Assembly (NCBI RefSeq): GCF_910591885.1
Contig: NW_025963561.1
Coordinates: 1 to 64,000 of the forward strand
Direction of reading: 5' to 3'
DNA length: 64,000 nucleotides
Origin: Bombus terrestris
Taxonomy: Eukaryota; Arthropoda; Insecta; Hymenoptera; Apidae
Shown here: positions 1 to 11,350 of the stretch, piece by piece
How positions within the stretch are numbered: the first letter of the stretch is position 1
Layout: each line of letters opens with the position of its first letter
Position numbers and translations under genes: made by a program
Notes under the pieces: generated by a model
Databases searched by the model: none
Told to the model about the DNA's origin: nothing
The model's input: the letters and a program-made list of their open reading frames with translations, nothing else

Positions 1-210
1 GTTATAGGTCCTACAGTCATGGAATATAACGTTATACAATATAACGTAATAGTATATAACGTTATACGTCATAACGTAATAGTATATAACGTTATAGGCC
101 TTATAGTGATGGCATATAACGTTATACATTATAACGTAATAGTATATAACGTTATACATCATAACGTAATAGTATATAACGTTATACGTCATAACGTAAT
201 AGTATATAAC

Positions 211-300
211 GTTATGCATCATATAGTAATGCAATATAACGCTAAACGTTATAACGTAATAGTATAAAACATCGTACGTCATATAGTGTTGCGATATAAC
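211..300 (+). repeat. H-I-J monomer trio (first of many copies)
   Basis: H (GTTATGCATCATATAG..) is at 211-240, I (GCTAAACGTTATAAC.. ending TATAAAAC) at 241-270 and J (ATCGTACGTCATATAG..) at 271-300. The I unit carries TATAAAAC in place of TATATAAC. This creates TAA in the otherwise stop-free plus frame, so the long plus-strand open frames usually end here and restart in J. The I-J junction, AAAACATCGTACG, lacks the TATAACGTTATA palindrome. Further copies lie near 1681, 7486, 9826, 11986, 14746, 31666, 36316, 41716, 59326 and 63086, among others. H is absent or replaced in some of them. Confidence 0.85.
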
Positions 301-930
301 GTTATACATTATAACGTAATAGTATGTAACGTTATACGTCATAACGTAGTAGTATATAACGTTATACGTCATAACGTAATATTATATAACGTTATGCGTT
401 ATATAGTAATGCAATATAACGCTAAACGTTATAACGTAATAGTACATAACGTTATACGTAATAACGTAATAGTATATAACGCTATACGTCATATAGTGGT
501 GCACTATAACGTTAGAGGTCTTATAGTGATGGAATATAACGTTATACATTATAACGTAATAGTATATAACGTTATACATCATAACGTAATAGTATATAAC
601 GTTATACGTCATAACGTAATAGTATATAACGTTATACGTCATGTAGTGGTGCAATATAACGTTAGAGGTCTTATAGTGATGGAATATAACGTTATACATT
701 ATAACGTAATAGTATATAACGTTATACGTCATAACGTAATAGTACATAACGTTATACGTAATAACGTAATAGTATAAAACGTTATACGCCATATTGTGAT
801 GCTATATATCGTTACACGTCCTATATTTATGCAATACAACGTTATACCTTATAACCTAACAGTATATGACGTTATACCTTATAACGTAATAGTATATAAT
901 GTTATACCTCATAACGTAATAGTATATAAC

Positions 931-1560
931 GTTATACGTCATATAGTGGTTCAATATAGCGTTACAGGTCCTATAGTGATGGAATATAACGTTATACATT
1001 ATAACGTAATAGTTTATAACTTTATACGCCATATAGTGTTGCAATATATCGTTATACGTCCAATAGAGATGCAATATAACGATATACGCCATATAGTGAT
1101 GGAATATAACGTTATACATTATAACGTAATAGTTTATAACTTTATACGCCATATAGTGGTGCAATATATCGTTATACGTCATATAGAGATGCAATAGAAC
1201 GATATACGCCATATAGTGATGGAATATAACGTTATACATTATAACGTAATAGTTTATAAGTTTATACGCCATATAGTGATGCAATATATCGTTATACGTC
1301 CTATAGTGATGCAATATATCGTTATACGTCCTATAGTCATGCAATACAACGTTATACCTTATAACCTAACAGTATATGACGTTATACCTTATAACGTAAT
1401 AGTATATAACGTTATGCGTAATAACGTAATAGTATATAACGTTATACGTCTTATAGAGGTGCAATATAACGTTATAGGTCTTATAGTGATGGAATATAAC
1501 GTTATACATTATAACGTAATAGTATATAACGTTATTCGTCATAACGTAATAGTATATGAC
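931..1560. repeat. Duplicated block Q, copy 1
   Basis: This block matches 5596-6225 at an offset of 4,665 bp. It includes the run of units reading GTTTATAACTTTATACGCC and the unusual CAATAGAACGATATACG unit at about 1191-1210, which is found again at about 5856-5875. The offset is 156 units minus 15 bases. That deficit is explained by the two 7-base deletions at 2041 and 3684 and a 1-base deletion near 5002. Confidence 0.8.
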
Positions 1561-2123
1561 GTTATACCTTATAACGTAATAGTATATAACGTTATACGTC
1601 AAAACGTAATAGTATATAACGTTATACGTCAAAACGTAATAGTATATAACGTTATACGTCATATAGAGGTGCAGTGTAACGTTAAACGTTATAACGTAAT
1701 AGTATAAAACATCGTACGTCATATAGTGATGCGATATAACGTTATACGTAATAACGTAATAGTATATAACGCTATACGTCATATAGTGGTGCACTATAAC
1801 GTTATAGGTCCTACAGTGATGGAATATAACGTTGTACATTATAACGTAATAGTGTATAAGTTTATACGCCATATAGTGATGCAATATAACGTTACACGTC
1901 CTATAGTGATGCAATACAACATTATACGTCGTAACTTAATAGTATATAACGTTATACGTCATAGAGTGATGCAATATATCGTTATACGTCATATAGTGAT
2001 GCGATATAACGTTATACCATATAACCTAATAGTATATAACGACATTACGTAATAGAATATAACGTTATAGGTTATAACGTAATAGTATATAACGTTATAC
2101 GTCATATAGTGATGCAATATATC

Positions 2124-2153
2124 GTTATACGTCATATAGTGAGGAGATTAAAC
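2124..2153 (+). repeat. Marker monomer L with GAGGAGATTAAAC end (first of 14)
   Basis: L starts like type B but ends GAGGAGATTAAAC. GAGGAG, or a close variant, is found at 2141, 3784, 6363, 14076, 19086, 23706, 24997, 27937, 33186, 35346, 36636, 41977, 50800 and 58213 (the last reads GCGGAG). It is followed by a Y unit and then by a Z variant reading ACATTCTRACGTAATAGC. The fixed B-L-Y-Z' order shows that it spreads only as part of longer blocks. Confidence 0.85.
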
Positions 2154-2573
2154 GTTATAGGTCCTATAGTGATGGAATATAACGTTATACATTCTAACGT
2201 AATAGCATATAACGTTATACGTCATATTGTGAGGCAATATGTCGTTATACGTCCTATAGATATGCAATACAACGTTATACCTTATAACCTAACAGTATAT
2301 GACGTTATACATTATAACGTAATAGTATATAACGTTATACGTCATAACGTAATAGTATATAACGTTATACGTTATAACGTAATTGTATATAACGTTATAC
2401 GTCACATAGTGATGCAATATACCGTTATACGTCATATAGTGACGCAATATAACGCTATTCCTCATGTTGTGATGCGATATACCTTTATACGTTATAACAT
2501 AATTGTATATAACGTGATACGTCATAGCGTAATAGTATATAACGTTATACGTCATATAGTGATGCAATATATC

Positions 2574-2603
2574 GTTATACGACCGAAAGAGAGGCAATAA
2601 AAC
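2574..2603 (+). repeat. Marker monomer G with GACCGAAAGAGAGG core (first of 20)
   Basis: This is the most diverged recurrent monomer. Its last 22 bases differ from the type B unit at 8 positions, mostly T to A, giving a purine-rich core. I counted 20 copies; GACCG starts at 2581, 3121, 4224, 4644, 5183, 7133, 9083, 19436, 25347, 33536, 35696, 35996, 36986, 42328, 48360, 50010, 51120, 52502, 58563 and 58920. Almost every copy follows a B-like unit and precedes a unit ending GTGATGCGATATAAC, so it travels as part of a fixed trio. Copies carry a few private changes (ATGACC at 4644, TTGTTATACGACC in the 19-42 kb group). It serves as a coordinate landmark for the larger blocks. Confidence 0.9.
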
Positions 2604-3503
2604 GTTATACGTCATATAGTGATGCGATATAACGTTATACGTAATAACGTAATAGTATATAACGTTATACGCCATATTGTGATGCAATATATCGTTATAC
2701 GGCCCATAGTTATGCAATACAACGTTACACCTTATAACCTAACAGTATATGACGTTATACCTTATAACGTAATAGTATACAACGGAATACGTCATAACGT
2801 AATTGTATATAACGTTATACGTTATAACGTAATAGTATATAACGTTATACGTCATACAGTGGTGCAATATATCGTTATACGTCATATAATGATTCGATAT
2901 AACGTTGTACCATATAACCTAATAGTATATAAAGTTATACGACATAACGTAATAGAATATAACGTCATAGGTTATAACGTAATAGTATATAACGTTATAC
3001 CTCATATTGTGATGCGATATAACTTTATACGTTATAACATAATTGTATATAACGTGATACGTCATAACGTAATAGTATATAACGTTATACGTCATATAGT
3101 GATGCAATATATCGTTATACGACCGAAAGAGAGGCAATAAAACGTTATACGTCATATAGTGATGCGATATAACGTTATACGTAATAACGTAATAGTATAT
3201 AACGTTATACGCCATATTGTGATGCAATATATCGTTATACGTCCTATAGTTATGCAATACAACGTTATACCATATAACCTAACAGTATATGACGTTATAC
3301 CTTATAACGTAATAGTATATAACGTTATACGTCAAGACGTAATAGTATATAACGTTATACGTCAAGACGTAATAGTATATAACGTTATACGTCATATAGA
3401 GGTGCAATGTAACGTTAAACGTTATAACGTAATAGTATAAAACACCGTACGTCATTTAGTGATGAGATATAACGTTATACGTAATAACGTAATAGTATAT
3501 AAC

Positions 3504-4503
3504 GTTATACGCCATATAGTGTTGCAATATAACGTTACACGTCCTATAGTGATGCAATACAACGTTATACGTCATAACATAATAGTATATAACGTTATAC
3601 GTCATAGAGTGATGCAATATATCGTTATACGTCATATAGTGATGCGATATAACGTTATACCATATAACCTAATAGTATATAACGACATAACGTAATAGAA
3701 TATAACGTTATAGGTTATAACGTAATAGTATATAACGTTATACGTCATATAGTGATGCAATATATCGTTATACGTCATATAGTGAGGAGATGAAACGTTA
3801 TAGGTCCTATAGTGATGGAATATAACGTTATACATTCTAACGTAATAGCATATAACGTTATACGTCATATTGTGAGACAATATATCGTTATACGTCCTAT
3901 AGATATGCAATACAACGTTATACCTTATAACCTAACAGTATATGACGTTATACATTATGACGTAATAGTATATAACGTTATACGTCATAACGTAATAGTA
4001 TATAACGTTATACGTTATAACGTAATAGTATATAACGTTATACGTCATATAGTGATGCAATATATCGTTATACGTCATATAGTGATGCAATATAACGTTA
4101 TACCTCATATTGTGATGCGATACACCTTTATACGTTATAACATAATTGTTTATAACGTGATACGTCATAACGTAATAGTATATAACGTTATACGTCATAT
4201 AGTGATGCAATATATCGTTATACGACCGAAAGAGAGGCAATAAAACGTTATACGTCGTATAGTGATGCGATATAGCGTTATACGTAATATAGTAATATTA
4301 TATAACGTTATACGCCATATTGTGATGCAATATATCGTAATACGTCCTATAGTTATGCAATACAACGTTATACGTTATAACCTAACAGTATATGACGTTA
4401 TACCTTATAACGTAATAGTATATAACGTTATACGTCATAACGTAATAGTATATAACGTTATACGTTATAACGTAATAGTATATAACGTTATACGTCATAT
4501 AGT
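3504..4503. repeat. Duplicated block P, copy 2
   Basis: This is the second copy of the 1861-2860 segment, with the same 7-base deletion at 3684 and the same order of L (near 3784) and G (4224) markers. It differs from copy 1 by scattered substitutions. Upstream of 3504 the two copies no longer align, because two monomers present at 1801-1860 are missing here. Confidence 0.82.
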
Positions 4504-5595
4504 GATGCAATATAACGTTATACCTCATATTGTGATGCGATATACCTTTATACGTTATAACATAATTGTATATAACGTGACACGTCATAACGTAATAGTA
4601 TATAACGTTATACGTCATATAGTGATGCAATATATCGTTATATGACCGAAAGAGAGGCAATAAAACGTTATACGTCATATAGTGATGCGATATAACGTTA
4701 TACGTAATAACGTAATAGTATATAATGTTATACCCCATATTGTGATGCAATATATCGTTATACGGCCTATAGTTATGCAATACAACGTTATACCTTATAA
4801 CCTAACAGTATATGACGTTATACCTTATAACGTAATAGTATACAACGTTATACGTTATAACGTGATAGTATATAACGTTATACGTTATAACGTAATAGTA
4901 TATAACGTTTTACGTCATAACGTAATAGTATATAACGTTATACGTCATATAGTGGTGCAATATAACGTTATAGGTCCTATAGTGATGGAATATAACGTAT
5001 TCATTATAACGTAATAGTATATAATGTTATACCCCATATTGTGATGCAATATATCGTTATACGTCCTATAGTGATGGAATATAACGTTATACATTATAAC
5101 GTAAAAGTATATAACGTTATACGTTATAACGTAATAGTATATAACGTTATACGTCATATAGTGATGCAATATATCGTTATACGACCGAAAGAGAGGCAAT
5201 AAAACGTTATACGTCATATAGTGATGCGATATAACGTTATACGTAATAACGTAATAGTATATAACGTTATACGCCATATTGTGATGCAATATATAGTTAT
5301 ACGGCCTATAGTTATGCAATACAACGTTATACCTTATAACCTAACAGTATATGACGTTATACCTTATAACGTAATAGTATATAACGTTATACGTCATAAC
5401 GTAATAGTATATAACGTTATACGTCATATAGTGGTGCAATATAACGTTACAGGTCCTATAGTGATGGAATATAAGGTTATACATTATAACGTAATAGTAT
5501 ATAACGTTATACGTTATAACGTAATTGTATATAACGCTATACGTTATAACGTAATAGTATATAACGTTATACGTTATAACGTAATAGTATATAAA

Positions 5596-6225
5596 GTTAT
5601 ACGTCATACAGTGGTTCAATATAGCGTTACAGGTCCTATAGTGATGGAATATAACGTTATACATTATAACGTCATAGTTTATAACTTTATACGCCATATA
5701 GTGTTGCAATATATCGTTATACGTCCAATAGAGATGCAATATAACGATATACGCCATATAGTGATGGAATATAACGTTCTACATTATAACGTAATAGTTT
5801 ACAACTTTATACGCCATATAGTGATGCAATATATCGTTATACGTCATATAGAGATGCAATAGAACGATATACGCCATATAGTGATGGAATATAACGTTAT
5901 ATATTATAACGTAATAGTTTATAAGTTTATACGCCATATAGTGATGCAATATATCGTTATACGTCCTATAGTGATGCAATATATCGTTATACGTCCTATA
6001 GTCATGCAATACAACGTTATACCTTATAACCTAACAGTATATGACGTTATACCTTATAACGTAATAGTATATAACGTTATGCGTAATAACGTAATAGTAT
6101 ATAACGTTATACGTCATATAGAGGTGCAATATAACGTTATAGGTCTTATAGTGATGGAATATAACGTTATACATTATAACGTAATAGTATATAACGTTAT
6201 ACGTCATAACGTAATAGTACATAAT
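5596..6225. repeat. Duplicated block Q, copy 2
   Basis: This is the second copy of the 931-1560 segment, with scattered single-base differences (for example GTTATATATT near 5896 against GTTATACATT, and GTTTACAACTTT near 5800). The divergence is clearly higher than in the near-identical blocks of the central region, so the duplication is older. Downstream, 6226 onwards continues into H-I and B-L monomers instead of following copy 1. Confidence 0.8.
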
Positions 6226-6959
6226 GTTATACGTCATAACGTAATAGTATATAACGTTATACATCATATAGTAATGCAATATAACGTTAAACGTTATAAC
6301 GTAATAGTATATAACGTTATACGTCATATAGTGATGCAATATATCGTTATACGTCATATAGTGAGGAGATTAAACGTTATAGGTCCTATAATAATGGAAT
6401 ATAACTTTATACATTCTAATGTAATAGCATATAACGTTATACGTCATATAGTGATGCAATATATCGTTATACGTCCTATAGATATGCAATACAACGTTAT
6501 ACCTTATAACCTAACAGTATATGACGTTATACATTATAACGTAACAGTATATAACGTTATACGTCATAACGTAATAGTATATAACGTTATACGTTATAAC
6601 GTAATAGTATATAACGTTATACGTCATATAGTGGTGCAATATAACGTTATAGGTCTCATAGTGATGGAATATAACTTTATACATTCTAACGTAATAGCAT
6701 ATAACGTTATACGTCATATTGTGATGCAATATATCGTTATACGTCCTATAGATATGCAATACAACGTTATACCTTATAACCTAACAGTATATGACGTTAT
6801 ACATTATAACGTAATAGTATATAACGATATACGTCATAACGTAATAGTATATAACGTTATACGTTATAACGTAATAGTATATAACGTTATACGTCATATA
6901 GTGGTGCAATATAACGTTATAGGTCCTATAGTGACTCAATATAATGTTATACATTATAA

Positions 6960-7430
6960 CGTAATAGAATATAACGTTATAGGTTATAACGTAATAGTAT
7001 ATAACGTTATACCTCATATTGTGATGCGATATAACTTTATACGTTATAACATAATTGTATATAACGTGATACGTCATAACGTAATAGTATATAACGTTAT
7101 ACGTCATAGAGTGTTGCAATATATCGTTATACGACCGAAAGAGAGGCAATAAAACGTCATACGTCATATAGTGATGCGATATAACGTTATACGTAATTAC
7201 GTAATAGTATATAACGTTATACGCCATATTGTGATGCAATATATCGTTATACGTCCTATAGTTATGCAATACAACGTTATACCTTATAACCTAACAATAT
7301 ATGACGTTATACCTTATAACGTAATAGTATACAACGTTATAAGTCATATAGTGGTGCAATATAACGTTATAGGCCTTATAGTGATGGAATATAACGTTAT
7401 ACATTATAACGTAATAGTATATAACGTTAT
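6960..7430. repeat. Duplicated block R, copy 1
   Basis: This block matches 8910-9380 at 1,950 bp (65 units). It contains the F-like pair with GAATATAACGTTATAGGTTAT, a CTCATATTGTGATGCG unit, marker G at 7133 and an unusual ACGTAATTACGTAATAG unit near 7190. Confidence 0.78.
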
Positions 7431-8909
7431 ATGTCATAGCGTAATAGTATATAACCTTATACATCATATAGTAATGCAGCATAACGCTAAACGTTATAAC
7501 GTAATAGTATAAAACATCGTACATCATATAGTGATGCGATATAACGTTATACGTAATAACGTAATAGTTTATAACGTTTTACGTCATAACGTAATAGTAT
7601 ATAACGTTCTACGTCATATAGTGGTGCAATGTAACGTTATACGTCCTATAGTTATGCAATACAAAGTTATACCTTGTAATCTAATAGTATATGACGTTAT
7701 ACCTTACAATGTAATAGTATATAACGTTATACGTCATATAGTGATGCAATATATCGTTATACGTCATATAGTGATGCGATATAACGTTATAGGTCCTATA
7801 GTGATGGAATATAACGTTATAGTATAAAACGTAATAATACATAACGTTATACGTCATAACGTAATAGTATATACCGTTATGCGTCATATAGTGGTGCAAT
7901 ATAACGTTATAGGACTCATAGTGATGGAATATAACGTTATACATTATAACGTAATAGTATATAACGTTATACGTCATATAGTGGTGCAATATAACGTTAT
8001 AGGTCCTATAGTGATGGAATATAACGTTATACGTCATATAGTGGTGCAATATAACGTTATAGGCCTTATAGTGATGGAATATAACGTTATACATTATAAC
8101 GTAATAGTATATAACGTTATACGTCATAACGTAATAGTACATAACGTTATACGTCATAACGTAATAGTATATAACGTTATACGTCATATAGTGGTGCAAT
8201 ATAACGTTATAGGCCTTATAGTGATGGAATATAACGTTATACATTATAACGTAATAGTATATAACGTTATACGTCATAACGTAATAGTATATAACGTTAT
8301 ACGTCATAACGTAATAGTATATAACGTTATAGGCCTTATAGTGATGGAATATAACGTTATACATTATAACGTAATAGTATATAACATTATACGTCATAAC
8401 GTAATAGTACATAACGATATACGTCATAACGTAATAGTATATAACGTTATACGTCATATAGTGGTGCAATATAACGTTATACGTCATATAGTGATGCGAT
8501 ATAATGCTATACCATATAACCAAATAGTATATAACGTTATACGACATAACGTAATAGAATATAACGTTATAGGTTATAACGTAATAGTATATAACGTTAT
8601 ACGTCATATAGTGGTGCAATATAACGTTATAGGTCCTATAGTGATGGAATATAACGTTATACATTATAACGTAATAGTATATAAAGTTATACGACATAAC
8701 GTAATAGAATATAACGTTATAGGTTATAACGTAATAGTATATAACGTTATACCTCATATTGTGATGCGATATAACTTTATACGTTATAACACAATTGTAT
8801 ATAACGTGATACGTCATATAGTGGTGCAATATATCGTTATACGTCATATAATGATGCGATATAACGTTATACCATATAACCTAATAGTAAATAACGTTAT
8901 ACGACATAA

Positions 8910-9380
8910 CGTAATAGAATATAACGTTATAGGTTATAACGTAATAGTATATAACGTTATACCTCATATTGTGATGCGATATAACTTTATACGTTATAAC
9001 ATAATTGTATATAACGTGATACGTCATAACGTAATAGTATATAACGTTATACGTCATATAGTGTTGCAATATATCGTTATACGACCGAAAGAGAGGCAAT
9101 AAAACGTCATACGTCATATAGTGATGCGATATAACATTATACGTAATTACGTAATAGTATATAACGTTATACGCCATATTGTGATGCAATATATCGTTAT
9201 ACGTCCTATAGTTATGCAATACAACGTTATACCTTATAACCTAACAATATATGACGTTATACCTTATAACGTAATAGTATACAACGTTATACGTCATATA
9301 GTGGTGCAATATAACGTTATAGGCCTTATAGTGATGGAATATAACGTTATACATTATAACGTAATAGTATATAACGTTAT
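8910..9380. repeat. Duplicated block R, copy 2
   Basis: This is the second copy of 6960-7430, with marker G at 9083 and the same ACGTAATTACG unit near 9140. A related version of this segment recurs near 35950-36290, 48320-48660, 49970-50310 and 52460-52800, each with G followed by ACGTAATTACG (ACGTAATTACGAAATAG at 48420). It is therefore one of the most widely dispersed modules in the window. Confidence 0.78.
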
Positions 9381-9465
9381 ACGTCATAACGTAATAGTAT
9401 ATAACGTTATACGTCATAACGTAATAGTATATAACGTTATACGTCATAACGTAATAGTATATAAC

Positions 9466-9555
9466 GTTATACGTCATATAGTGGTGCAATATAACGTTAT
9501 AGGTCTTATAGTGATGGCATATAACGTTATACATTATAACGTAATAGTATATAAC
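9466..9555 (+). repeat. X-Y-Z ordered monomer trio (representative copy)
   Basis: Three different 30-mers follow each other here: X (ends GTGGTGCAATATAAC), Y (starts GTTATAGGTCTTATAG; CCT replaces CTT in other copies) and Z (starts GTTATACATTATAAC). The same order recurs across the window, for example at 8206, 10306, 12466, 37276 and 61681 (approximate starts), usually followed by one to four A units. The trio plus its A units makes a 4-7 monomer subunit (120-210 bp), which looks like the oldest higher-order unit of the array. Y alternates between CCT, CTT, CTC and GCCTT forms, and these forms help to tell larger blocks apart. Confidence 0.85.
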
Positions 9556-9705
9556 GTTTTACGTCATAACGTAATAGTATATAACGTTATACGTCATAAC
9601 TTAATAGTATATAACGTTATACGTCATATAGTGGTGCAATATAACGTTATAGGTTTTATAGTGATGGAATATAACGTTATTCATTATAACGTAATAGTAT
9701 ATAAC

Positions 9706-9825
9706 GTTATACGTCATAACGTAATAGTATATAACGTTATACGTCATAACGTAATAGTATATAACGTTATACGTCATAACGTAATAGTATATAACGTTAT
9801 ACGTCATAACGTAATAGTATATAAC
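9706..9825 (+). repeat. Run of four type A (consensus) monomers
   Basis: Four successive identical consensus units show the array in its simplest form. Each has three ACGT tetranucleotides, at unit positions 6-9, 14-17 and 29-2 (across the junction), with spacings of 7 (across the junction), 8 and 15 bp. Each junction forms the 12-bp palindrome TATAACGTTATA. An imperfect dyad, ACGTTAT - 5 nt - ATAACGT, lies within the unit. Runs of one to four A units separate the more diverged monomer types throughout the window. Confidence 0.9.
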
Positions 9826-11350
9826 GTTATGCATCATATAGTAATGCAATATAACGGTAAACGTTATAACGTAATAGTATAAAACATCGCACGTCATATA
9901 GTGATGCGATATAACGTTATACGTAATAACGTAATGGTATATAACGCTATACGTCATATAGTGGTGCACTATATCGTTATAAGTCCTACAGTGATGGAAT
10001 ATAATGTTATACATTATGACGTAATAGTATATAACGTTATACGCCATATAGTGATGCAATATGTCGTTATACGTCCTATAGTTATGCAATACAACGTTAT
10101 ACCTTGTAACCTAATAGTATATGACGTTATACCTTATAATGTAATAGTATATAACGTTATACGTCATATAGTGATGCAATATATCGTTATACGTCATATA
10201 GTGATGCGATATAACGTTATAGGTCCTATAGTGATGGAATATAACGTTATAGTATAAAACGTAATAATACATAACGTTATACGTCATAACGTAATAGTAT
10301 ATACCGTTATACGTCATATAGTGGTGCAATATAACGTTATAGGTCTCATAGTGATGGAATATAACGTTATACATTATAACGTAATAGTATATAACGTTAT
10401 ACGTCATATAGTGGTGCAATATAACGTTATAGGTCCTATAGTGATGGAATATAACGTTATACATTATAACGTAAAAGTATATAACGTTATACGTTATAAC
10501 GTAATAGTATATAACGTTATACGTCATATAGTGATGCAATATATCGTTATACGTCATATAGTGATGCGATATAACGTTATACCATATAACCTAATAGTAT
10601 ATAACGTTATACGACATAACGTAATAGAATATAACGTTATAGGTTATAACGTAATAGTATATAACGTTATACGTCATATAGTGATGCAATATATCGTTAT
10701 ACGTCATATAGTGATGCGATATAATGTTATAGGTCCTATAGTGATGGAATATAACGTTATAGTATATAACGTAATAGTACATAACGTTATACGTCATAAC
10801 GTAATAGTATATAACGTTATACGTCATATAGTGGTGCAATATCACGTTATAGGCCTTATAGTGATGGAATATAACGTTATACATTATAACGTAATAGTAT
10901 ATAACGTTATACGTCATAACATAATAGTATATAACGTTATACGTCATAACGTAATAGTATATAACGTTATACGTCATTTAGTGGCGCAATATAAAGTTAT
11001 AGGTATTATAGTGACCGCATATAACGTTATACATTATAACGTAATAGTATATAACGTTTTACGTCATAACGTAATAGTATATGACGTTATACGTCACAAC
11101 TTAATAGTATATAACGTTATACGTCATATAGTGGTGCAATATAACGTTATAGGTCTTATAGTGATGGAATATAACGTTATAGTATATAACGTAATAGTAC
11201 ATAACGTTATACGTCATAACGTAATAGTATATAACGTTATACGTCATATAGTGTTGCAATATCACGTTATAGGCCTTATAGTGATGGAATATAACGTTAT
11301 ACATTATAACGTAATAGTATATAACGTTATACGTCATAACATAACAGTAC
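9750..11350. repeat. Higher-order repeat T, copy 1
   Basis: This is the first clear copy of a ~2.1 kb higher-order unit. It opens with A units, H-I-J, an A variant with GTAATGG, a CTATATCGTTATAAGTCC pair and the F-type pair, then runs through repeated X-Y-Z groups. It aligns with 11910-13510 at exactly 2,160 bp (72 monomers). Beyond 11350 it departs from copy 2. Confidence 0.82.

Larger units (their letters stand above)
1861..2860. repeat. Duplicated block P, copy 1 (contains 7-base deletion)
   Basis: This block matches about 3504-4503 at a constant offset of 1,643 bp. That is 55 units minus 7 bases, the 7 being a deletion carried by both copies. At 2034-2048 the expected AACGTTATACGACAT is shortened to AACGACAT-like sequence. 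The block also holds marker L at 2124 and marker G at 2574. Confidence 0.82.

Noticed and set aside
241..275. TATAAAAC in I units as a TATA-box promoter
   Set aside because: The match is a one-base variant of the ordinary TATATAAC monomer end in AT-rich DNA, with no gene downstream, so there is no support for promoter function.
2134..2150. GAGGAG in L units as a ribosome binding site
   Set aside because: No plausible start codon with a non-repetitive reading frame follows, and the array looks eukaryotic.
2574..2603. GACCGAAAGAGAGG unit as a remnant of an inserted mobile element
   Set aside because: It keeps the 30-bp length, the GTTATAC start and the AAAAC end, and aligns to type B over its whole length, so it is a diverged monomer. 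No target-site duplication or terminal inverted repeat is seen.
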